Source of the DNA: Lentisphaerota bacterium
Lineage (GTDB): Bacteria > Verrucomicrobiota > Lentisphaeria > Oligosphaerales > JABHEG01
NCBI GenBank assembly: GCA_018676675.1
Contig: JABHEG010000107.1
Coordinates: 1-64,000 of the forward strand
Direction: 5' to 3'
DNA: 64,000 bases
Shown: one piece after another, positions 1 through 8,489 of the stretch
Layout of the letters: every line of letters starts with the position of its first letter
Position numbering within the stretch: position 1 is the stretch's first letter
The notes under the pieces: model-generated
The model's database searches: none
What the model saw: only the letters and a program-made list of their open reading frames with translations
What the model was told of the DNA's origin: nothing
Position numbers and translations under genes: made by a program

Positions 1-1
1 C

Positions 2-416
2 ACCCAGGCCGAAGCAGTGGTACAGTGCACTACGAGTGGACATGGTCGCATCCTCCATGTTGATCTTGTGGTAAGAACTAACATGGCGCGGCCTGTCCAC
101 TCACTCAACCATTCACGTACGCAGTTGCCGGAAGACCCCCAATGACTTCCTGTTGACCAACGCGCCCGGGTTCGTTGTCAAGGGCGGCGGGTCTCGTGCC
201 TTCGGCTGGGACGGGCCCTACCTTCAGACGGCGGTCGGATCCGATCCGTGGGGCAACCGCTACATGGCCAACATTGGTGTGATGTCCTTGGGGCGCGAGT
301 ACGTGCCCGTGATTGTCAGTGCCGGGGCAGACGGTATCATTGACACCCCGTTCCTGGTGGAATGGGATGAACTGGGTGAGAGACTCGGGGATGACATTTA
401 CCAGGTGTGTCGTTAG
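2..416 (+). pseudogene. GspG-like type II pseudopilin, 5'-truncated by window edge, frameshifted
   Basis: The frame ending at 416 carries the C-terminal signature of GspG-type pseudopilins: W-D-G-P-Y-L, then D-P-W-G-N-R-Y, then an S-A-G-A-D-G turn and a D-D-I-Y ending. That frame has only a TTG start at 153 and no N-terminal methylation helix. The +2 frame is open from base 2 to a stop at 143-145 and runs into a C5 run at 136-140. Dropping one C joins the two frames into one protein reading E-D-P-N-D-F-L-L-T-N-A. I infer either a true frameshift or an assembly indel. The prepilin leader would lie upstream of the window. The pseudopilin family is clear from the C-terminus; membership in a complete secretion system cannot be judged. 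Confidence 0.6.
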
Positions 417-518
417 GGGCCGCCGGTGACTTGTGTGACGTCCTTGGGTGCGGACTAACGTGTTCAGTAGGTGAGAGTTAGATCGGCGAAAGATATAGCG
501 AATCTGGGAGACACACAC

Positions 519-1115
519 ATGCGTTTGTTCTTGGCGGTAGCGATGGCAGTGGTTGCGTGCGGCTTGGTTGGGTGCCATACGGCTTGGTACGAGTCAGAAG
601 GAGGCGTGACCTATGTGGTCGATGACGTGGGTGCACGTCGGCTGAGACCTGATGTGGATATGGTCGAGTTGACGCGGGGTGCAGGGCGGCTGATGGTCAC
701 TTCCATGCGGCAGGGGCTGCCCCCGGACGAACCGATTCTTGTGTCGAGTTTTGTGGACATCGACGATCTGACGCAGTCCTCGACTTTCGGCCGGATTGTG
801 GCCGAGCAAGTGGCTTCGAACCTTGCCCAGCAAGGCTACAAGGTTGTGGAGATGAAGCTGCGGCAGGAGGGAATCTTCATCAAGGAGCGAGCGGGAGAAT
901 TTCTCCTTTCGCGGGAACTCCAGGCGATCAGCGCCTCCCATGAGGCCTCCGCCGTTCTTGTCGGCACCTATGCCGTGGCTGAGGACATGGTGTTTGTCAC
1001 CTGCAGGCTTGTCCTCGTGGAGGACAGCTCGGTTATCGCAGCTCACGATTTCAGCGTGCCTATCGGTCCCAATGTGTTCAGGATGCTGAAGCAGAGCTCA
1101 CCGGTGGTGCGTTAG
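519..1115 (+). CDS. FlgO-domain outer-membrane lipoprotein
   Basis: A 198-residue protein. I chose the ATG at 519 because it has a GGGAG site 8 bases upstream and starts a lipoprotein signal peptide: a hydrophobic stretch ending in the lipobox L16-V17-G18-C19. The remainder matches the FlgO family: a V-S-S-F-V-D-I-D-D-L segment, S-T-F-G-R-I-V-A-E-Q, a basic/hydrophobic Y-K-V-V-E strand, L-L-S-R-E-L, and a late V-L-V-G-T-Y-A-V strand followed by a paired strand. In Vibrio FlgO is linked to the flagellar outer membrane, but many non-flagellated bacteria carry the domain, so the role here is unknown. No flagellar gene lies nearby. Its 3' end faces the TauE gene across a palindromic element. Confidence 0.75.
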   Translation: MRLFLAVAMAVVACGLVGCHTAWYESEGGVTYVVDDVGARRLRPDVDMVELTRGAGRLMVTSMRQGLPPDEPILVSSFVDIDDLTQSSTFGRIVAEQVASNLAQQGYKVVEMKLRQEGIFIKERAGEFLLSRELQAISASHEASAVLVGTYAVAEDMVFVTCRLVLVEDSSVIAAHDFSVPIGPNVFRMLKQSSPVVR

Positions 1116-1289
1116 CTCGAGTTGGTATTCAGCCGGCCCCCCGCCCGCCGGCGAGCTACTCTCGTTGGGGCTCCGGGCATGTCTCGGGCCAGGCCGGCCG
1201 GTCCACTGTCTAACCGACGAAGGCTGCGGCACGTCGTGCGCACGTTTCCCTAACGTCCTCCGGTGTGAGTGTCTCCTCACCCCAGCCCT

Positions 1290-1426
1290 GAATGGCGTCA
1301 AGGTAAGCGGCGGGAAGTGCATTCAGGAAGAGGTCGCCGGATGGCGCCGCCTCCCACATTGAGGTCAGATGCAGCCAACGTGGGAGGGGCTGCCATGCCC
1401 CGATTGCCCTGATCTTGACGCCATTC
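1290..1426. repeat. Palindromic intergenic element, copy C (complete)
   Basis: The ends are perfect 13-bp inverted repeats, GAATGGCGTCAAG (1290-1302) and CTTGACGCCATTC (1414-1426). Inside is the family core: AGGTCGCCGGATGGC, then CCTCCCAC and GTGGGAGG arms around a short loop, then GGCTGCCATGCC. The element lies in the 358-bp convergent gap between the FlgO-like and TauE genes; the rest of that gap (1116-1289, 1427-1473) holds nothing I recognise. Bidirectional terminator or MITE-like element are both possible. Confidence 0.75.
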
Positions 1427-1473
1427 CACCCTAGCCCTATTCCTTGCCCTTCACCTTCCTGCGGCGTCGCGAC

Positions 1474-2223
1474 TCACCACCCCCCTAGCCCTTTCGCAAC
1501 GTTGGTGATGCCTGCCGCGACGATGAGTCCGTAGACGACGATCAGGAACAGCTTCGGTGAAACGCGCCTGGAGAGGCGGTGCGCTAGGCCGGTCACGACC
1601 AGAATAACGGGAGCCACCAGCGCGGATTGCAGCATGATCCGGCCGCCGATTCCCTTACCGCCGACCAGGACCACGCCAATGCGGAAGAAGCAGGCCAACA
1701 GGAAGATCGCCTGCAATGAGCCGATCGCCCGCCTGGGATCGTCTTCCTGGCTGTAGAAGTAGATGACGGCCGGTGGCCCTCCAGAGGCGAATGCTCCTGA
1801 GAGAACCCCGCAGAAGAAGCCAAAGACCGGGGCCAGGAACGTCGGGATCCGGCGTTTCACATGCGGGCGGACGATGCCGTACACGGCGAACAGGATCAGC
1901 GCCACTCCAAAGGCGACTCGGAAGATCCCCATCTTGTCGTAGTTCAGCACAAACCAGTAGCCCAAGGGTTGCCCTGCCATGAGCCCGAGAAAGAGGAGCC
2001 CAACCTTTGGCCAATCGACGCCTCCGTGAGACTTGGAGCGTCGCATCAAGTCGAGAAGCAGGACCACGATGGAGAGCATCACGAACACAGAGCCGCGCTC
2101 CATCTCAGCCGTCAGGAGCGACAGCAGGGCCATCGTGACGATACCGTAGCCAAAGCCGCAGAACCCCTGTGTGAATGCGGCAAAGCCGGCGATCAGCATC
2201 AGTGTTAGAAGGGAGATGGGCAT
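1474..2223 (-). CDS. TauE/SafE (TSUP) family membrane exporter
   Basis: A 249-residue, very hydrophobic protein with about eight predicted membrane segments. The first helix contains the family's glycine-rich F-x-x-G-F-x-G-F-G-Y-G pattern (residues about 16-27). A second glycine-rich repeat, G-x-F-A-S-G-G-P-P-A-V, begins the second half near residue 143; this duplicated half-structure is typical of TSUP proteins. Members export or import sulfite, sulfoacetate, taurine-derived or other anions through the inner membrane. Sulfite or sulfate handling would suit a sulfatase-rich genome, but this is inference. No clear Shine-Dalgarno sequence precedes the ATG at 2223. Confidence 0.85.
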   Translation of the reverse strand: MPISLLTLMLIAGFAAFTQGFCGFGYGIVTMALLSLLTAEMERGSVFVMLSIVVLLLDLMRRSKSHGGVDWPKVGLLFLGLMAGQPLGYWFVLNYDKMGIFRVAFGVALILFAVYGIVRPHVKRRIPTFLAPVFGFFCGVLSGAFASGGPPAVIYFYSQEDDPRRAIGSLQAIFLLACFFRIGVVLVGGKGIGGRIMLQSALVAPVILVVTGLAHRLSRRVSPKLFLIVVYGLIVAAGITNVAKGLGGW

Positions 2224-2565
2224 GCAGGCTCTAGTGGTCTGAGTTACTAATCCTCGCGCAAAATGTTGCAGCTATCTTGGCTGCAGAGGCGCCCCGCCGG
2301 GAGAGCGGGCGTATCCGAAGGTACGTCCCGACCCCAACGGGGTGGCGTCTGCACCAAGAGAGCGCAACTGCTTCGCAGCGTGGCTCTTTCGACGCCCAGC
2401 CGCGGCCGCGACCGACGACGATGCGTCAGCTTCGCCTTGCGGTCGTGGTCGCACCTGGAGCGTGCGAAATAGTAAACGCATTTTGTCGACGGATCAATAG
2501 CTCAGACCACCAGGCCGTTCGGGTCATCGAAGGGCGCGTGTGGACCGTTGGTTTGAGGCGAACGG
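2224..2565. other. 342-bp gap with possible structured element
   Basis: No coding frame here looks real. A hairpin can be drawn from 2408-2419 (GCGACCGACGAC) with 2441-2452 (GGTCGTGGTCGC), pairing through one bulge, with a GC-rich loop. Further arms occur around 2280-2400. It lies between the 5' end of the TauE gene and the 3' end of the oxidoreductase gene, both on the minus strand, so it could be a leader or regulatory RNA, or a decayed repeat. Confidence 0.25.
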
Positions 2566-3687
2566 TCACATCCACACCCGACTGCCGACCATCTCGAGGC
2601 ATCCACTCTCGGCCGAACGGATCCCGGCGTCAAGAATGGCCAGAGCCTCGATGTTCAGACCCGGGGCCAGAAGGTCGGCGAGCGGGGCCCCCGTGTCGAG
2701 ATGGTGAACGAACTCACTGGCCACGTCGCCATGCCCCGGGGGCAGCGCTTCCGGCTCGAAGACTTCCGTCTGTCCAGCACCTCGTTCCAGACGGATCGTG
2801 GGCTTCCCGCCAACGTTCTCCATCACCAGTGTACCGCTTGAGCCGAAGACGATGGGGCCCGTGGGTACGCCATGGTGCAGCGTCGACCAAGAGCCTTCGA
2901 AAAGCCCCACTGCGCCTGGGAAGCGAACCAGCATGAAGCCATTGTCGTCCGCTTCACCCCATGGGCTGTTCAGATTTCCTTTGATGGCTGTGGCAGCTTC
3001 GGCCTGCTCGCCAATGAACCAGCGCGAAAGCATGGCTCCATAGCAGCAGAAGTCAATGAGGGCTCCGCCTCCGGTTTCTTTCTGATGCCACCAGGACGAG
3101 GCGCGCTCGGGGCCAGTCAGCGCGTCCTCGGATTTCGCTGCTCCCGCATGGGCTGCGCCCGGACCAAGGGGGCCGGTATGCCCCGCTCGGTACTTCACCT
3201 GCAGCACCTTGCCGATGATTTCAGCGTCAATAAGACGCTTCATTTCACGGGCTGCGGGGGACCAGGCGATTGGCCAGTTGATCAGCATGGATGTCCCCCC
3301 CGCTTCACACGCCCGCACCATCCGCAGACCATCCTCCAGAGACATCGCCATCGGTTTCTCAACACACACGTGGGCGCCCACTTCAGCGCACACTTCGACA
3401 ATGTCGGGGTGATAGACGTTCTCACTGCAGATCACCACAATGTCCGGGCGCTCCTGTTCCAAAAGCTCACATTCGCACTCGTATTCACGCGGGACACCGA
3501 GCTCGGCCAGTGCGTTCTGCTTGTTCCAAGCGCGTGTGTAACGTGCTTCGGAGAGCTCCGGCATGAGTGGCGTTGTATCTGCACAGCCAACCCATTCGAT
3601 CTGCGGGTGCTTGCTGAACTGTGCTGCCACATTGTTGATATGCATGTGGGCGAAACCAAGGATGGCTGCTTTGTACGTCTTGCTCAT
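2566..3687 (-). CDS. Gfo/Idh/MocA family oxidoreductase
   Basis: A 373-residue NAD(P)-dependent sugar dehydrogenase-like protein. It has an N-terminal Rossmann fold (residues 1-125), the hallmark E-K-P motif in V-C-V-E-K-P-M-A-M (about 115) carrying the catalytic lysine, and a C-terminal alpha/beta domain. The nucleotide loop is unusual: G-F-A-H-M-H replaces the common G-x-G-x-x-G. The family acts on sugars and inositols or eliminates groups across hexoses; the substrate cannot be read from sequence. A GGAGG sits just before the ATG at 3687. It is divergent from the heparinase-like/sulfatase block, suggesting it processes released sugars. Confidence 0.85.
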   Translation of the reverse strand: MSKTYKAAILGFAHMHINNVAAQFSKHPQIEWVGCADTTPLMPELSEARYTRAWNKQNALAELGVPREYECECELLEQERPDIVVICSENVYHPDIVEVCAEVGAHVCVEKPMAMSLEDGLRMVRACEAGGTSMLINWPIAWSPAAREMKRLIDAEIIGKVLQVKYRAGHTGPLGPGAAHAGAAKSEDALTGPERASSWWHQKETGGGALIDFCCYGAMLSRWFIGEQAEAATAIKGNLNSPWGEADDNGFMLVRFPGAVGLFEGSWSTLHHGVPTGPIVFGSSGTLVMENVGGKPTIRLERGAGQTEVFEPEALPPGHGDVASEFVHHLDTGAPLADLLAPGLNIEALAILDAGIRSAESGCLEMVGSRVWM

Positions 3688-3856
3688 CTGCGTTCCTCCG
3701 GCCGATTGCTGCGGTGTTGACAGCCGTGCGTGCTGGCAGTGGGGCTACCTGCAGGCGACGCCTTGGGCGGATTGGCCCTCGACGGTGTTTCCGCCAGCTA
3801 CTATAGTCCATTGCCGTGCACTGGCCGAACCCAATCCCTCGCCTTGGAGGCGCTGA

Positions 3857-6727
3857 ATGCTACATCGATTCCAACGGACGGCGTCGATTTCTCTCTTTGC
3901 GCTCCCGCTCTGCGTGGCTCTGACGGGACTCGCCATGTCTCCTGCCGAACTCCTCACCAAGCTCGATCTCAGCTATCCTGGTCTCGTGGCCGTCGGTGCT
4001 GCCCAGGAAGCGGGTGATACGGAGCGAGCTCTCGTCGAATTGTTGGCGTACCTCCAGCGCCGCACCGAGCCCTGCTGGTATGTCTCGTCCCCCCTTCCTC
4101 CACCCCAATGGGACGGGCGGACCGACCCAGCTGCTGAGGCCGTACTGCGTCGTGAGTACACCTTCGTAGGTAAGACCGCAACGTTGTCTCAGGACCTGGA
4201 CTGGAATGCCAACCCCCTCCGCGATCCGGAGTGGCCTATCGAGCTGAATCGTCATGGGACGTGGGGACGTCTGATCAGAGCCTACAACCAGACTGGGAAC
4301 ACCGCTTACGCTGATGACTTCATCCGTCAGCTCGAAGACTGGTGCACGGACAATCCACGCCCAAAGGGACCACGTCAGGCCCGTTACACATGGCGAACGC
4401 TTGAGTGCGGGATTCGCCTGTCCGGCAGCTGGCCTGGGTGCTTCTTCGCATCCATTCGGTCTCCTCGATTCACTGCCCGGACAATGGCGACGATGCTTGC
4501 AGCCCTGTGGCAACAGGCGGATTATCTGACGACCTTCCATGGTGGAGGGAACTGGCTGGTAACGGAAACGGCTGGCCTCGTGACGTGTGGCGTCCTCTTT
4601 CCTGAGTTTGCGGACTCCGGTCGGTGGCTTGAGATGGCGTTCGGGCGGCTTGAGCGAGAGATTGATCAGCAGGTTCCCCCCGATGGCGCCCAAGTCGAGC
4701 TGACTCCGCACTACCACAGCGTCACTTTGCGCAGCTTCCATGCCGCCGTCCGCATCGCAGAACACAACGGTGTCCCTGTTCCCCCGGCGGTGAAGGACGG
4801 GATTATGCGGATGGTTCGCTATCTCGCTTATGTCTCAAAGCCCGACGGGCGCATCCCGATGTTCAACGACTCCGACCATGGCTCCGTCCGGGGCCGACTG
4901 AAGCCGTTCGCAACGGGGCTCCGCCCTGACATTCAGTTCATCGCGACCCAGGGCGTCCGTGGCAAACGGCCTCAGCTGACGTCGGTCGCTTTCCCCTACG
5001 CAGGGCAGTACATCATGCGTTCAGGTTGGGACCCAGACGCTCTCTACTTAGCCTTCGATGCCGGACCTTACGGGCTCGGGCACCAGCACGAGGACAAACT
5101 GCAGATTGACGTGCATGCTTTCGGACGCAGCCACATTCTCGATCCCGGGCGGTTCACTTACGCCAGAAGTCCGTGGCGCAGCTACTTCGTCAGCACGCAT
5201 TCCCATAGTACTGTCCTCGTCGATAACCTGGGGCAGGAACGACGTCGTACGCCCCGGGAAACGTGGGTTGGGACACGACCTCAGAGCACGCTCTGGGCCA
5301 CGAATGACCTCTTTGATCTTGCGGTCGGTGTCTACGAGGACGGGTACGGGGGGAGGCTTGACGATGTGATCCACATCCGGAAGGTCTTCTTCAAGCGTGG
5401 TGAGTACTGGATCGTCCACGACCTCCTTCTGGGGAAGGACGGATACGCCGGGACGCACCGGGTTGATGTTCAGTTCCAGTTCGGAGCGGCGGGGGCACAG
5501 TTGGGACGGGGAGGAAAGGCCGTCTTCTCCCACAACGACGATGCCAATCTGGCAGTCATCCCACTGAGCGATCGTCCGATGGACATTTCGTTACGCGAGG
5601 GCGAGGAAACGCCTCCGCGTGGGTGGGTTGCCTGGAGCCTCCACAGAGCGTCAAAGGAGGCAGCTACGCTTGCCGCCATCAGTCAGCGCGCTTCGCTGCC
5701 GATCAGGATTGATACGCTGCTTTTCCCGTATCGCGGCAACGCCTCTCCGGATGTTAGCATGATCCGTCTTCCCGGTGATTCTACTCAGGAGAGTCTCCTG
5801 CGGATTTCCTCCCCTGAGTGGTCTGATACCTACACGTGTTCACACGCGCTGACGGAAGGCCGGTCGAGCGGTGCGGCGGCCGGCGGACTCACGTGGATCA
5901 GGACAAATAGGGAAGGCGAGACCATAGCCACAGCCGGGACAGGGAGCGCCCCGGGGCGTCCCGCCGCTGACCTTCCGGAGCCTGAACGGTCTCCGTCTCC
6001 TTCCATCCGAATTGGGGATGGTGCGGTGCACTGCCGAAGCCGGGAGCCGGGAACACTCCTCGTGGATTACGGCTTCGCGGAAGGGGGCGGATTCCTCTTC
6101 CACGCTGAAGCGCCGGTTCGGAGTGGCCCCAACCGACTGGTCCTGCAAGAGACCCGCACCGGGCGGGGGTACGTCTACCGGGCATTGCTGCTGGACGAGG
6201 ACGGTTCCCCGGTCGAAGAGACCTTCGGCACCTTCAAAGTGGCCCAGCCCGTGGCGTTCGGATTCGATGATGGCAGGATGCACGGCTGGACAGGCGGTGA
6301 GCTTGTGGAAGAAGGCGAGAGAGGCTTCCTCCACGCGAAACGCCCCCCAGAGACAGCGGCAACTTACGTCGCGGTTTCGCGTCTAGTGTCCTACGTCGTT
6401 CAACCCGACCTGACGCTGCGTTTCCGATTCCGAACATCGACCACTCAGGCGGGCGACTGGTTCTACTGCAAGGCATTCCTGGAAGACGTCGAGGGGCGCC
6501 ATTGGGCTGCCTACTTCGCCCGGAGTCCTTCCCCCAAGTGGTGCACCGTATCCGTGAGCCGGCCCGATTTCCGCCCTGATGCGAAGCGCAAGGGGGACTA
6601 CCCGAGCAAATCTCCCCACCCCGGGGTGGCAATCAGGCGCGTCGGGTTCATCCTTCGGAAGGGAAAGACGGATGTCGCCGGGGCGACTATCCTTGATCTC
6701 GACGACATTGTCTGGTCCATACGCTGA
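3857..6727 (+). CDS. Secreted heparinase II/III-like polysaccharide lyase
   Basis: A 956-residue protein with an N-terminal signal peptide (hydrophobic stretch ending around residues 22-27), then an alpha/alpha toroid to about residue 360 and the heparinase II/III beta-sheet domain. The conserved G-H-Q-H-E-D-K segment has H409, H411 and D413, followed by D-P-G-R-F-T-Y; an upstream L-T-P-H-Y-H contains Y286, a candidate catalytic tyrosine. These enzymes cleave uronate-containing chains by beta-elimination in the periplasm or outside the cell. Residues about 795-956 look like a separate beta-sandwich module that may bind carbohydrate. GGAGG precedes the ATG. Its stop is 38 bases before the sulfatase start, so the two are probably co-transcribed. 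Confidence 0.8.
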   Translation: MLHRFQRTASISLFALPLCVALTGLAMSPAELLTKLDLSYPGLVAVGAAQEAGDTERALVELLAYLQRRTEPCWYVSSPLPPPQWDGRTDPAAEAVLRREYTFVGKTATLSQDLDWNANPLRDPEWPIELNRHGTWGRLIRAYNQTGNTAYADDFIRQLEDWCTDNPRPKGPRQARYTWRTLECGIRLSGSWPGCFFASIRSPRFTARTMATMLAALWQQADYLTTFHGGGNWLVTETAGLVTCGVLFPEFADSGRWLEMAFGRLEREIDQQVPPDGAQVELTPHYHSVTLRSFHAAVRIAEHNGVPVPPAVKDGIMRMVRYLAYVSKPDGRIPMFNDSDHGSVRGRLKPFATGLRPDIQFIATQGVRGKRPQLTSVAFPYAGQYIMRSGWDPDALYLAFDAGPYGLGHQHEDKLQIDVHAFGRSHILDPGRFTYARSPWRSYFVSTHSHSTVLVDNLGQERRRTPRETWVGTRPQSTLWATNDLFDLAVGVYEDGYGGRLDDVIHIRKVFFKRGEYWIVHDLLLGKDGYAGTHRVDVQFQFGAAGAQLGRGGKAVFSHNDDANLAVIPLSDRPMDISLREGEETPPRGWVAWSLHRASKEAATLAAISQRASLPIRIDTLLFPYRGNASPDVSMIRLPGDSTQESLLRISSPEWSDTYTCSHALTEGRSSGAAAGGLTWIRTNREGETIATAGTGSAPGRPAADLPEPERSPSPSIRIGDGAVHCRSREPGTLLVDYGFAEGGGFLFHAEAPVRSGPNRLVLQETRTGRGYVYRALLLDEDGSPVEETFGTFKVAQPVAFGFDDGRMHGWTGGELVEEGERGFLHAKRPPETAATYVAVSRLVSYVVQPDLTLRFRFRTSTTQAGDWFYCKAFLEDVEGRHWAAYFARSPSPKWCTVSVSRPDFRPDAKRKGDYPSKSPHPGVAIRRVGFILRKGKTDVAGATILDLDDIVWSIR

Positions 6728-6765
6728 GTTCTCCATTGAACGCGTACCAAAACCGGAGACGTGCC

Positions 6766-8262
6766 TTGACACAACGACCGAACATACTGTGGATCATGAC
6801 CGACCAGCATCGGGCGGACTGCCTTGGCTGTATGGGGCACCCGGTGATTCAGACGCCCCATCTTGACCGTATCGGCGCTGAGGGCATCGTCTTCGAGAAC
6901 GCGTTCTGTCAGAGCCCCGTCTGCATGGCTTCCCGAGCGGCCCTGTTCACTGGACGATATCCAGCTACCGTTCGCGTCCGCGGCATGGGTGTTCTTCCTC
7001 CTGCCGAGACGACCTTCCCCGAGCTTCTCAGGCGCGCTGGCTACAGCACGGGGGCTTTCGGCAAAGTCCATCTTACGCCCGAACGCTACACGCGTGATCA
7101 GCTCGGCTCGGATGTCCCCATCCTGGACTGGCGGGCTTTCGCCCCGGAGGCCGTTCTCCCTCCCTTTCCCGATGACCCAGTCAAGGAGAGTTACGGGTTC
7201 GACACTCACATTGGGTGTGACGACGCCAACCAGGGCAACTTCCGGGCCTGGCTCAGGGAGCGTTGTCCTGAGCTTGCTGACAAGCCCCGCGGCACGCCGG
7301 AGCCGGGCTGGCTTCCCGACCAGTTCGTTTCGCCTTTCCCCACCAAATGGCATCAGTCCACGTACATTTCCCAGACTGCCGAGGCGTTCATTCGCCAGCA
7401 GGACCGTTCGGCGCCCTGGTTCACGTTCTGCTCCTTCATTGCCCCTCATCATCCTTTTGAGGCTCCTGCGGATCAGCTGGCCCGGTACTCGCTTGCTGAC
7501 ATTCCGGCTCCCGAGTGGCATGGCGGCACCGACGGCGCCTTCATCCCGGACCCGGCTGCAAACGCAGTCGATGAGGCGCTGCGGTACGCGCCGGACGTAC
7601 TGCGTCGTCTTATGCTCCACTACCTCGCCTCGATCAGCTGCATTGATGACGGGGTAGGACGCCTCCTGACCGCGCTGGAGGAGACCGACCAACTGGACAA
7701 CACGATCATCGTTTTCGTAAGTGACCACGGCGAGTTCGCAGGGAACCACGGTCTTCTCCGGAAGCCTTCGATCCACTACGATGAGCTTCTGCGCGTGCCC
7801 TTGCTCCTGCGCTTGCCCACAGGTCGCGGCGGGGGGCGTCGTGTGCCTGGAATGGTCGAGTCGATCGACGTCCATCCGACCCTGCTTGGCCTGTTGGGGA
7901 TGGACGTCAATCCAGGAGTCCAGGGAATCGACTGGTCCGCCAGCATCGTTGACGGCCACCCGATCGCCCGCGACGACATCCACTCGGATATGCACGACCT
8001 CGGGCCAATGGCACATGGCCAGCCGAATGGCCCATACTGTGCGGTTCAGACACTGCGGACCAATGAGTGGAAGTTGAACATCTACCCCACGGCCGGTCCG
8101 GAGTATGGGCAGCTTTTCAATCTCCGTGACGACCCCGGCGAGGAAACGAACCTCTATGGCGATTCCAGCTGTCGGGCGACGAGAGAGGATATGCTGTGGC
8201 GCCTACTGCAGAGGATTCACACGAACATCGATCCCCTGCCCATTCGCCTGTCCCAGTGGTAA
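6766..8262 (+). CDS. Sulfatase (type I, formylglycine-dependent)
   Basis: A 499-residue arylsulfatase-superfamily enzyme. I prefer the TTG at 6766 because GGAG lies about 9 bases upstream and the product then opens directly with the family start R-P-N-I-L-W-I-M-T-D-Q. The active-site motif is C53-M-A-S-R-A-A-L-F-T-G-R: a cysteine-type site in which alanine replaces the usual proline. The metal ligands include D13 and a later S-D-H-G-E segment. C53 would need a formylglycine-generating enzyme, which is not in the window. No signal peptide is evident. Pairing with the upstream lyase suggests desulfation of the same glycan or its oligosaccharides. Confidence 0.9.
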   Translation: MTQRPNILWIMTDQHRADCLGCMGHPVIQTPHLDRIGAEGIVFENAFCQSPVCMASRAALFTGRYPATVRVRGMGVLPPAETTFPELLRRAGYSTGAFGKVHLTPERYTRDQLGSDVPILDWRAFAPEAVLPPFPDDPVKESYGFDTHIGCDDANQGNFRAWLRERCPELADKPRGTPEPGWLPDQFVSPFPTKWHQSTYISQTAEAFIRQQDRSAPWFTFCSFIAPHHPFEAPADQLARYSLADIPAPEWHGGTDGAFIPDPAANAVDEALRYAPDVLRRLMLHYLASISCIDDGVGRLLTALEETDQLDNTIIVFVSDHGEFAGNHGLLRKPSIHYDELLRVPLLLRLPTGRGGGRRVPGMVESIDVHPTLLGLLGMDVNPGVQGIDWSASIVDGHPIARDDIHSDMHDLGPMAHGQPNGPYCAVQTLRTNEWKLNIYPTAGPEYGQLFNLRDDPGEETNLYGDSSCRATREDMLWRLLQRIHTNIDPLPIRLSQW

Positions 8263-8489
8263 CGGTGCTGTGCTGGGCTACTCGAACGCCACCAGATTCG
8301 TCTTGTAGGGTTGGATGACGCTCTCTCTCCCCGCCGACCGTTCAGAAGGCTCTGCCATCTGATCGGCGGTCCGTCCCGTGAGAATGCAGGATCTCCACCA
8401 GCTGCATGTGGCTGCACGGCACTATTGCCGAATGGTCCGCCCTGTGTATCGTAGCCTCGCTCCGAGCATTGCCCAATCTGGAGGACCCA

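Noticed and set aside
6598..8016. A 472-codon minus-strand frame over the sulfatase gene
   Set aside because: Antisense shadow of a gene with intact active-site motifs; no ribosome site or recognisable domain.
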